Below the pieces are notes generated by a model that ran no database searches, was not told where the DNA came from, and saw only the letters and a list, made by a program, of their open reading frames with translations. A stretch of DNA of 21,537 nucleotides from Zoogloeaceae bacterium (lineage in GTDB: Bacteria > Pseudomonadota > Gammaproteobacteria > Burkholderiales > Rhodocyclaceae). Each line of letters begins with the position of its first letter. The first letter of the stretch is position 1. Location: NCBI GenBank assembly GCA_015657735.1, contig SSSX01000252.1, positions 1-21,537 on the forward strand, in the 5' to 3' direction. The translations under genes were made by a program, and so were the position numbers. This document shows positions 1 to 6,242 of this stretch, piece after piece.

Positions 1-2
1 AC

Positions 3-113
3 ATCCCGCTGCATCAGGAACTGATGCTCGATGCCCGCTTCGTCGAAGGCGGCACCAGCATCCACTACCTCGAGCACAAGCTGGCGGGGCGCAACGAGGT
101 AAGCAAAGGCTGA
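3..113 (+). CDS. accC: Acetyl-CoA carboxylase biotin carboxylase subunit, C-terminal end (partial)
   Basis: Only the last 36 residues and the stop codon are present; the gene begins left of the window. The residues NIPLHQELM-like (from IPLHQELMLDARF), then GGTSIHYLEHKL, match the conserved C-terminus of AccC. AccC carboxylates the biotin on AccB with ATP and bicarbonate in the first step of fatty-acid synthesis in the cytoplasm. The stop TGA at 111-113 shares its last base with the ATG of prmA, so the two genes are translationally coupled. The accB-accC-prmA order is common in proteobacteria. The identification is firm for so short a piece because the motif and the neighbour agree. Confidence 0.88.
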   Translation: MPLHQELMLDARFVEGGTSIHYLEHKLAGRNEVSKG

Positions 114-1009
114 TGTGGCTCTCGGTCATCCTGCAAGCTGATGCGACGCGTGCCGAGGCGCTTTCCGAAGCGCTGATGGACAACGGCGCGTTGTCGGTCA
201 GCATCGACGACGCCGATGCCGGCACCGACGCCGAGAAGCCCCAGTTCGGCGAACCCGGCATGCATCCGGCCAGCCTGTGGGATCACAGCCGGGTCGTCGC
301 CCTGTTCGACCCCGACGTCGACCTCGCCGCAGCCCTCGCCACCGCGTCGGCCGCCGCCGGGCTGGCCGCGGTGCCGCCTTTCACCATCGAAGAGATCGAG
401 GAACAGAACTGGGTCCAGCTCACCCAAAGCCAGTTCGACCCGATCCGCATCACCGACCGCCTGTGGATCGTCCCGTCCTGGCACGAATCCCCCGACCCCG
501 GCGCGATCAACCTGATCCTCGACCCGGGCATGGCCTTCGGCACCGGCTCGCACCCCACCACCCGGCTGTGCCTCGAATGGCTCACCGAACAGGTCGTGCC
601 GGGGATCAGCGTGCTCGACTACGGCTGCGGCTCCGGCATCCTCGCCATCGCCGCCGTCAAGCTCGGCGCGGGTGAGGTCACCGGCGTCGACATCGACGAG
701 AAGGCCGTCGAAACGGCCGCCGCCAATGCCGCCAACAACGGCGTCAGCCTGCACCTGAAAGTGTCGGCGGAGCCCCTCGACGGCACTTTCCAGCGGGTCG
801 TCGCCAACATCCTGACCAACCCGCTGAAGATGCTCGCCCCGCTGCTGGCCGCCCGCGTCGCCCCCGGCGGCCGGCTGGCGCTGTCGGGCGTGCTCGAAGC
901 CCAGGCCGACGAAGTCATCGCCGCCTACGCGCCGTTCATCGCACTGAAGGTCGGCGCCACCCACGACGGCTGGGTCCGCCTCGAGGGCGAACGGCCGGCC
1001 GCCGCATGA
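113..1009 (+). CDS. prmA: Ribosomal protein L11 methyltransferase
   Basis: This 298-residue protein has the usual PrmA length (about 290-300). An N-terminal L11-recognition domain (about 1-95) is followed by a class I SAM-dependent methyltransferase domain. Visible motifs are LDPGMAFGTGSHPTTRLCLEWL (136-157 region), the SAM-binding motif DYGCGSG at 169-175, the acidic VDID near 192-195, and VANILTNPL at 230-238, which replaces the NPPY motif of other methyltransferases in PrmA. The enzyme trimethylates lysines and the N-terminus of ribosomal protein L11 in the cytoplasm. The ATG at 113 overlaps the accC stop by one base. Its own stop overlaps the next ATG by four bases (ATGA, 1006-1009), so it is the middle gene of a coupled set. 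Confidence 0.95.
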   Translation: MWLSVILQADATRAEALSEALMDNGALSVSIDDADAGTDAEKPQFGEPGMHPASLWDHSRVVALFDPDVDLAAALATASAAAGLAAVPPFTIEEIEEQNWVQLTQSQFDPIRITDRLWIVPSWHESPDPGAINLILDPGMAFGTGSHPTTRLCLEWLTEQVVPGISVLDYGCGSGILAIAAVKLGAGEVTGVDIDEKAVETAAANAANNGVSLHLKVSAEPLDGTFQRVVANILTNPLKMLAPLLAARVAPGGRLALSGVLEAQADEVIAAYAPFIALKVGATHDGWVRLEGERPAAA

Positions 1010-2235
1010 TCCTGACGCGCTGCCCCGAGTGCGGCACCATGTTCCGGGTGCGCCCGGAACAGCTCGAGGCCCGCGCCGGACGGGTCCGCTGCGGTCAGTG
1101 CCAGCACGCCTTCAACGCACTCGACGCCCGCATCGCCGACGACGCCCCGCCGCCCGACGTCCCGCCACCGGCGCCGGTCGACGCCGCTCCGCTGTTCATC
1201 CTCGAGGAAAAACCCGCCGCGGCCGCCGACGACGACACGCCGCCCGCCGCAGCCACCACCGAAGCGCTCCCGCCCGACAGCGCCGACACCCCGCCTGACG
1301 ACGACATCGCCACGACAGACCAGGCCGTCCCGCCAACCGACGACGCCCCGCCCGCCGAACCGACTTTCGAGATCGACATCGACGCGCCCGAGGACTGGCC
1401 CGGCGTCGACATCGACAGCACCGCCGCCGCGCCGGCCTTCGCACCGGACTGGCCTGCCGCCGCCGACCTCGATCTGCACACCAGCGCCACGACCACCGGC
1501 GCAGCCGTCGATTTCGACGCCCTGCTCCACAAGCAGGACGCCGGCAGCCTGCCCGCAGCACTCGCCACCGCCCCCGATGCCCAGCCCTGGCCGGCCAGCG
1601 AAGAACCGGCGGCGATGCTCTCGCTGCCACGCAGCGGGCCGCCCCCGGTCTCCGGCGCAGTCACCGCCGACACCGGCGAACCAGCCGGCGTCCGGGCCGA
1701 GGAGTCCGACGACGACACCGACACCGAAGAAGCGGCGTCCGCCGACGACGCCGCGCCCGCGTTCCGCCAGGCGGCATGGGCCGCCGGCGCCACCCTGCTC
1801 GCGCTGGCACTGCTCGCCCAGGGCGTGCTGGTGTTCCGCGGCGACATCGTCCGCGCGTCGCCGCAGCTGCGCCCCTTCATGGAAAGCCTGTGCGCCGGCC
1901 TCGGCTGCGAGCTGCCGCTGCCGCGCGACGCCTCGACGATCGCCATCGAAAGCTCCGACATCCAGCCCGACGCCGGCCGCGAAGCCTTCTTCACGCTGCA
2001 CGCCACCCTGCGCAACCGCGCCGACTACGCGCAAGCCTACCCCCACCTCGAGATCACGCTGACCGACGCCCGCGACAAGGCCCTCGTCCGCAAGGTGCTC
2101 GAACCCGTCGACTGGCTGCCCGCCGACGCCGCCCGCGACGCCTTCCCGGCGCAGCGCGAGCTCAGCACCCGCATCAACTTCGAAGCGCCCGGCGTCGCCG
2201 CCGCCGGCTACCGGGTGTACGTGTTCTACCCTTGA
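1006..2235 (+). CDS. Zinc-ribbon, DUF3426 single-pass membrane protein
   Basis: This 409-residue protein has three parts. The first is an N-terminal MJ0042-type zinc ribbon with Cys6, Cys9, Cys29 and Cys32 (CPEC...CGQC). The second is a linker of about 210 residues, very rich in Ala, Pro and Asp/Glu and probably disordered. The third is one hydrophobic segment (about 254-275) followed by a C-terminal DUF3426 domain ending EAPGVAAAGYRVYVFYP. This topology puts the zinc ribbon in the cytoplasm and DUF3426 in the periplasm. The function of the family is not established. It sits directly behind prmA with a four-base ATGA overlap, an arrangement I associate with betaproteobacteria. Zinc binding is inferred from the cysteine spacing only. 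Confidence 0.85.
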   Translation: MILTRCPECGTMFRVRPEQLEARAGRVRCGQCQHAFNALDARIADDAPPPDVPPPAPVDAAPLFILEEKPAAAADDDTPPAAATTEALPPDSADTPPDDDIATTDQAVPPTDDAPPAEPTFEIDIDAPEDWPGVDIDSTAAAPAFAPDWPAAADLDLHTSATTTGAAVDFDALLHKQDAGSLPAALATAPDAQPWPASEEPAAMLSLPRSGPPPVSGAVTADTGEPAGVRAEESDDDTDTEEAASADDAAPAFRQAAWAAGATLLALALLAQGVLVFRGDIVRASPQLRPFMESLCAGLGCELPLPRDASTIAIESSDIQPDAGREAFFTLHATLRNRADYAQAYPHLEITLTDARDKALVRKVLEPVDWLPADAARDAFPAQRELSTRINFEAPGVAAAGYRVYVFYP

Positions 2236-2286
2236 CCGGCACACCATCCGGCAACACAATCGCCCCCCGCGCCCCGGCCGCACTTC

Positions 2287-2292
2287 TACAAT
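2287..2292 (+). promoter_or_regulatory. Candidate -10 element for the PfkB kinase gene
   Basis: TACAAT lies 26 bases before the kinase ATG in the 83-base gap after the DUF3426 gene, in a context (CTTC-TACAAT-CGG) typical of sigma-70 promoters in GC-rich betaproteobacteria. No convincing -35 hexamer is found 16-18 bases upstream, so this is a weak call. It suggests that the kinase gene can be transcribed separately from accC-prmA. Confidence 0.4.
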
Positions 2293-2318
2293 CGGATCGC
2301 TCACCTCCCACCCGCCCC

Positions 2319-3254
2319 ATGTCCACGCTCATCTGCGGCTCCATCGCCTACGATTCGATCATGGTTTTCCATGACCGCTTCCGCAACCACATCCTGCCCG
2401 AGCAACTGCACATCCTGAACGTCTCGTTCTTCGTGCCCGAGATGCGGCGCGAATTCGGCGGATGCGCCGGCAACATCGCCTACAACCTCAAGCTGCTCGG
2501 CGGCGATCCGCTGATCATGGCGACCGTCGGCGACGACGCCGGCCCCTACCTGCAACGCCTCGACGCCCTCGGCCTGCGCCGCGACCACGTGCGCCAGGTG
2601 CCCGGCAGCTTCACCGCCCAGGCCTTCATCACCACCGACCTCGACGACAACCAGATCACCGCCTTCCACCCCGGCGCGATGATCCACTCCCACGCCAACG
2701 CCGTCGGCGACGCCAGCGGCGTGACCCTCGGCATCGTCGCGCCGGACGGGCGCGACGGCATGCTCGAACACTCGCGCCAGTTCGTCGAGGCCGGCATTCC
2801 CTTCGTCTTCGACCCGGGCCAGGGCCTGCCGATGTTCAGCGGCGACGAACTGCTCGCCTGCCTGCAACTGGCCGACTACTGCACGGTCAACGACTACGAG
2901 GCGCGCCTGCTGTGCGAACGCACCGGCCGCTCGATCGAATCGCTGGCCGGCGAAGTCAAGGCGCTGGTCGTCACCCTCGGCGGCGACGGCTCGCAGGTCC
3001 ACACCGCCGGGCGCCGGATCGACATTCCCTGCGCCCCGCCGGCCAGCCTCGAAGACCCCACCGGCTGCGGCGACGCCTACCGCGCCGGCCTGCTCTACGG
3101 AATCGAGCACGGCCTCGACTGGGACCAGACCGGGCGCCTCGCCTCGCTGATGGGCGCCATCAAGATTGCCAGCCGCGGCGGACAGAACCACGCCCCCAGC
3201 CGCGACCAGATCGCCGAAGCCTATCGCACGGCCTTCGGCTCAACCCTGTGGTGA
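2319..3254 (+). CDS. PfkB-family carbohydrate (possibly adenosine) kinase
   Basis: This 311-residue protein belongs to the ribokinase/PfkB family. The N-terminal substrate-binding glycine motif is visible as EFGGCAGNIAYNL (about 45-57). The C-terminal PfkB signature is DPTGCGDAYRAG at 246-257, with the likely catalytic base Asp252. The usual GAGD anion hole reads GCGD here. The enzyme should phosphorylate a sugar or nucleoside hydroxyl with ATP in the cytoplasm. Relatives of this shape are often annotated as adenosine kinase, but the substrate cannot be read from the sequence. The ATG at 2319 starts directly on the conserved beta-strand MSTLICGSIAYDSI, and a -10-like TACAAT lies upstream. The lipoprotein gene follows 11 bases after the stop and is probably co-transcribed. 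Confidence 0.85.
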   Translation: MSTLICGSIAYDSIMVFHDRFRNHILPEQLHILNVSFFVPEMRREFGGCAGNIAYNLKLLGGDPLIMATVGDDAGPYLQRLDALGLRRDHVRQVPGSFTAQAFITTDLDDNQITAFHPGAMIHSHANAVGDASGVTLGIVAPDGRDGMLEHSRQFVEAGIPFVFDPGQGLPMFSGDELLACLQLADYCTVNDYEARLLCERTGRSIESLAGEVKALVVTLGGDGSQVHTAGRRIDIPCAPPASLEDPTGCGDAYRAGLLYGIEHGLDWDQTGRLASLMGAIKIASRGGQNHAPSRDQIAEAYRTAFGSTLW

Positions 3255-3265
3255 AAGGAAGAAAC

Positions 3266-3721
3266 ATGCGAATCGTCAATCTGGGCATGGCCCTGCTGGC
3301 CGCCGTCTCCGTCGTCGGTTGTGCCGCCGGTCAGGGCGGCGGCGACTACCAGCGCGCCGAAGCCCGGCGCGTGATGAGCGTGCGCATGGGCGTCGTCGAA
3401 AGCGTGCGCCTCGTCAAGCTCGAAGGCACCAAATCGCCGGTCGGCACCGTCGGCGGCGCCGCGGTCGGCGGCATCGCCGGCAGCACCATCGGCTCGGGCA
3501 AGGGCTCGGCGATCGGCGCAGTGGTCGGCGCGGTGGTCGGCGGCCTCGCCGGTGCGGCCGCCGAAGAAGGCGTCACCCGCAAGCAGGGCATCGAAGTCAC
3601 GCTCAAGATGGACAACGGCGAAATGCTGGCCATCGTCCAGGAAGACGGCGGCGAAAACTTCCAGCCCGGCGAACGCGTACGCCTGCTGCAGGACGGCCGC
3701 ACCACCCGCGTGACGCGCTGA
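3266..3721 (+). CDS. Glycine-zipper outer-membrane lipoprotein (SlyB / 17-kDa antigen type)
   Basis: This 151-residue protein begins with a lipoprotein signal peptide, MRIVNLGMALLAAVSVVGC, whose lipobox VVGC gives Cys19 as the lipidated residue. A glycine-zipper two-helix segment follows (about 59-98), with repeated GG/GxxxG patterns such as GTVGGAAVGGIAGSTIG. The C-terminal part resembles the small beta domain of SlyB/Pcp/17-kDa antigen proteins (VTLKMDNGEMLAIVQ...GERVRLL). It probably sits in the outer membrane as an envelope-stability lipoprotein. An AAAGGAAG ribosome-binding site lies five bases before the ATG. The kinase gene ends 11 bases upstream, and a strong hairpin follows the stop, so this is likely the last gene of that transcript. 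Confidence 0.85.
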   Translation: MRIVNLGMALLAAVSVVGCAAGQGGGDYQRAEARRVMSVRMGVVESVRLVKLEGTKSPVGTVGGAAVGGIAGSTIGSGKGSAIGAVVGAVVGGLAGAAAEEGVTRKQGIEVTLKMDNGEMLAIVQEDGGENFQPGERVRLLQDGRTTRVTR

Positions 3722-3742
3722 ACCGGCGCGCCACCGTCAGCC

Positions 3743-3764
3743 GAAGGGGCCGGACGGCCCCTTC
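3743..3764 (+). terminator. Strong GC hairpin after the glycine-zipper lipoprotein gene
   Basis: The left arm GAAGGGGCC (3743-3751) pairs perfectly with the right arm GGCCCCTTC (3756-3764) around a four-base GGAC loop, 21 bases after the stop codon. No T-run follows (CTGCATTG), so it is either an intrinsic terminator of the T-poor kind seen in GC-rich genomes or a 3'-end-protecting stem. Confidence 0.6.
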
Positions 3765-3825
3765 CTGCATTGCGGCCGTCATGCCGCGGTAACCTTCCTT
3801 TCACCCTGTCGCAACGCAGCATTCC

Positions 3826-3831
3826 GACAAT
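3826..3831 (+). promoter_or_regulatory. Possible -10 element for olsB
   Basis: GACAAT matches four of six positions of TATAAT and lies 27 bases before the olsB ATG, downstream of the hairpin at 3743-3764. I see no good -35 at the right distance, so the call rests on position and base composition only. Confidence 0.25.
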
Positions 3832-3858
3832 GCACGGAAACCCCACGAGGATTCCGTC

Positions 3859-4617
3859 ATGCTGCACAAGCAACAACACGCCGCCCAACGCCCCGGCCGC
3901 AACCTGCATGTCGGCCTCGCCGGCAGCCCGACCGAGGTGCTCGAAGCCCAGAGACTGCGCTACCGCGTCTTCGCCGAGGAAATGGGCGCCCGCCTGCCGA
4001 CCCGCACGCCGGGGGTCGACCGCGACCTGTACGACCCCTTCTGCGAACACCTGATCGTCCGCGACGAGGACGCCGGCCGCATCGTCGGCACCTACCGCAT
4101 CCTGTCGCCGGCCGCCGCGCGCGAAGTCGGCAGCTACTACTCCGAGAGCGAATTCGACCTGACTCGCCTGCGCCACCTGAAGAGCCGCATGGTCGAGATC
4201 GGCCGCTCCTGCATCGACGCCGACTACCGCTCCGGCGCGGTGATCACGCTGCTGTGGTCCGGCCTGGCCCGTTACATGCTTGAGAACAACTACGATTACC
4301 TGATCGGCTGCGCCTCGATCAGCATGGGCGACGGCGGCCACATGGCCGCCAGCCTGTACGAGCGGCTCAAGGACGAGCACCTGTGCCCGCTCGAATACCG
4401 CGTCTTCCCGCGCACGCCGCTGCCCCTGCAGGCGCTGCGGCGCGATCTCGACGCCGACACCCCGCCGCTCATCAAGGGCTACCTGCGGGCCGGCGCGTGG
4501 ATCTGCGGCGAACCGGCCTGGGATCCCGACTTCAACACCGCCGACCTGCCGGTGCTGCTGCCGGTGTCGCGGCTCGACGCCCGCTACGCCAAACATTTCC
4601 TGGGACGCAAGGACTGA
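3859..4617 (+). CDS. olsB: L-ornithine N-alpha-acyltransferase-like GNAT protein
   Basis: This 252-residue protein has the GNAT/hemolysin-like N-acyltransferase pattern of OlsB. The features are LEAQRLRYRVFAEEMGA (about 28-44), DxYDPFCEHLIV (57-67), GTYRIL (77-82), VEIGRSCIDADYR (112-124), and a core LIGCASISMGDG (148-159). OlsB transfers a 3-hydroxyacyl chain from ACP to the alpha-amino group of ornithine, the first step of phosphorus-free ornithine lipids at the inner membrane. The ATG at 3859 has an AGG eight bases upstream. The next gene is a PlsC-type acyltransferase in the position of olsA and overlaps the stop by four bases, which strongly supports the role. A different amino-acid or amine acceptor remains possible. 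Confidence 0.8.
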   Translation: MLHKQQHAAQRPGRNLHVGLAGSPTEVLEAQRLRYRVFAEEMGARLPTRTPGVDRDLYDPFCEHLIVRDEDAGRIVGTYRILSPAAAREVGSYYSESEFDLTRLRHLKSRMVEIGRSCIDADYRSGAVITLLWSGLARYMLENNYDYLIGCASISMGDGGHMAASLYERLKDEHLCPLEYRVFPRTPLPLQALRRDLDADTPPLIKGYLRAGAWICGEPAWDPDFNTADLPVLLPVSRLDARYAKHFLGRKD

Positions 4618-5363
4618 AGCCCGCCGCCCCCACCCCCCGCCTCGTCCGCGCCACGCGCTACCTCCGGCTCGGCGCGCACCTCGTCGCCGGCATGGCGACG
4701 ACCGCCACGGTGTTCCCCTTCATCGGCGCGGCGCGGCGGATTCGCCTGAAGCAGCGCTGGTCGGCCGAACTGCTCGACATCCTCGGCATCGGCCTCGAAA
4801 CCGACGGCCCGCCAATCCCGCCCGGCTGCCTGCTGGTGGCCAACCACATCTCGTGGCTGGACATCTTCGTCATCAACGCCGCGTGGCCGGCGGCCTTCAT
4901 CTCGAAGGCCGAGGTGCGCGGCTGGCCGGTGATCGGCTGGCTGGCGACGCGCAACGAAACGGTGTTCCTGCGTCGCGGCAGCCGCGGCCACGCCAGGATC
5001 GTCAATGAGGAAATCGCCGGCCTGCTCGGGCGCGGACGGCACGTGGCGCTGTTTCCGGAAGGCACGACGACCGACGGCAGCCATGTCCGGCCTTTCCACG
5101 CCGCGCTGCTGCAGCCCGCCATCGAGGCCGGCGCGCCGATCCAGCCGCTGGCGATCGCCTACCGCCTGCCCGACGGGCGCTACACCCGCGCCGCGGCCTA
5201 CGACGGCGACGTCAGCCTCGGCGAGTCGATCCGCGCCATCATCGGCGAACGCCGGATCGTCGCGCGGATCGAGGTCGCCCCACTGCTCGTCACCCGCGAT
5301 GGCCCCGACCGCAAGGCCCTCGCCCACGCCGCGCACGGCGCGATCGTCGGGCGACTCGCGTAG
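4614..5363 (+). CDS. olsA: 1-acylglycerol-phosphate / lyso-ornithine-lipid O-acyltransferase (PlsC family)
   Basis: This PlsC-family protein carries the HX4D catalytic motif in NHISWLD (His78, Asp83 if counted from 4614) and FPEGTTTDGS (147-156) for acceptor binding. Next to olsB it probably adds the second acyl chain to lyso-ornithine lipid at the inner membrane. The start is unusual. Residues upstream of the first ATG (4692), RYLRLGAHLVAGMATTATVFPF, look like the normal OlsA N-terminus. The stretch from the olsB stop to 4692 contains no ATG, GTG or TTG in frame. I therefore chose CTG at 4614, which forms a four-base CTGA overlap with the olsB stop. AAGGA directly abuts it, while GGGA at 4602-4605 has better spacing. 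If the CTG is wrong, the protein is 223 residues long from 4692. Confidence 0.78.
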   Translation: MKPAAPTPRLVRATRYLRLGAHLVAGMATTATVFPFIGAARRIRLKQRWSAELLDILGIGLETDGPPIPPGCLLVANHISWLDIFVINAAWPAAFISKAEVRGWPVIGWLATRNETVFLRRGSRGHARIVNEEIAGLLGRGRHVALFPEGTTTDGSHVRPFHAALLQPAIEAGAPIQPLAIAYRLPDGRYTRAAAYDGDVSLGESIRAIIGERRIVARIEVAPLLVTRDGPDRKALAHAAHGAIVGRLA

Positions 5364-5405
5364 CCACCGCTCGGCCGCCGCCCGACGGTCGGCCTGCCGC
5401 CTGCC

Positions 5406-6239
5406 TCAGGACGGCTTGAGCTTGCCGTGGCTGAGGCCCGGGCAGGCCACCTGGAACACCGCCCGGTCTTCCAGCCGCACGGCGGTCAGCTCGCGCCCCC
5501 ACAGGCAGCCCGAATCGAGCGCCAGCAGGTTCGGCTCGATGCGCAGGCCGAGCGCCGACCAGTGGCCGAAGACGACCGTCGTGTCGGCGCTCCGCCGCCC
5601 CGGCGCCTCGAACCACGGCAGGTAGCCCTTCGGCGCCTTGGTCACCTCGCCCTTCACCTTGAAATCCATGACGCCCGCCGGCGTGCAGAAGCGCATCCGC
5701 GTCATCGCATTGACGATCACCCGCATCCGTTCGTAGTCGCGCAGATCGTCGCGCCAGGCGGCCGGCTCGCTGCCCCACATGTTGTGCAGCAGGTCGGCGT
5801 GGTAGGGGCCGGCCAGGGCGCCCTCGACCTCGCGCGCCAGCGCCCGCGCCTGCGTCACCGTCCAGCCCGGCAGCAGACCGGCGTGGACCATCGCGAAGCC
5901 GTTCTCGAGGTGCATCAGCGGACGGGTCCGCAGCCAGCCGAGCAAGGCCTCCCGGTCGGGCGCGTCAAGCACCGCCTGGATGGTGTCGTCCTTGCCGCGG
6001 CTGCGCACCGTGCCGTAGGCCACCATCAGCAGGTAGAGATCGTGATTGCCGAGCACGGTGATCGCCGCCGGCCCCAGCTCGCGCACGAAGCGCAGCGTCT
6101 GCAGCGAATCCGGCCCGCGGTTGACCAGGTCGCCGACCAGCCACAGACGGTCCCGCGCGGGGTCGAAATCGACCCGCCGGAGCAGCGCCGTCAGCGCACC
6201 GAAACAGCCCTGGATGTCGCCTATCGCGTAAGTCGCCAT
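5406..6239 (-). CDS. apaH: Bis(5'-nucleosyl)-tetraphosphatase, symmetrical
   Basis: This 277-residue metallophosphatase has the length and motifs of ApaH: GDIQG at 7-11, GDLVNRGP at 36-43 and GNHD at 64-67, the metal-binding signatures of the PPP-like phosphatase fold, followed by VHAGLLPGW. ApaH hydrolyses Ap4A to two ADP in the cytoplasm and in E. coli also removes NpN caps from RNA. The ATG is three bases behind the stop of the wbpM-like gene, so it appears to be the last gene of the surface-polysaccharide operon. It converges with olsA, with 42 bases between the two stops. Its place in this operon is unexpected, because in enterobacteria apaH sits with ksgA and apaG. Confidence 0.95.
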   Translation of the reverse strand: MATYAIGDIQGCFGALTALLRRVDFDPARDRLWLVGDLVNRGPDSLQTLRFVRELGPAAITVLGNHDLYLLMVAYGTVRSRGKDDTIQAVLDAPDREALLGWLRTRPLMHLENGFAMVHAGLLPGWTVTQARALAREVEGALAGPYHADLLHNMWGSEPAAWRDDLRDYERMRVIVNAMTRMRFCTPAGVMDFKVKGEVTKAPKGYLPWFEAPGRRSADTTVVFGHWSALGLRIEPNLLALDSGCLWGRELTAVRLEDRAVFQVACPGLSHGKLKPS

Positions 6240-6242
6240 GGT

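Noticed and set aside
2232..2237. TTGACC as a -35 for the PfkB kinase gene
   Set aside because: It is about 49 bases upstream of the TACAAT box, far outside the 16-18 base range, and overlaps the previous stop codon.
4383..4613. ATG at 4383 as the olsA start
   Set aside because: It would overlap olsB by over 230 bases and add Arg/Ala-rich shadow sequence unlike PlsC proteins.
5364..5405. A bidirectional terminator between olsA and apaH
   Set aside because: Only 4-6 bp GC dyads are present, as expected by chance at this base composition, and there are no T- or A-runs.
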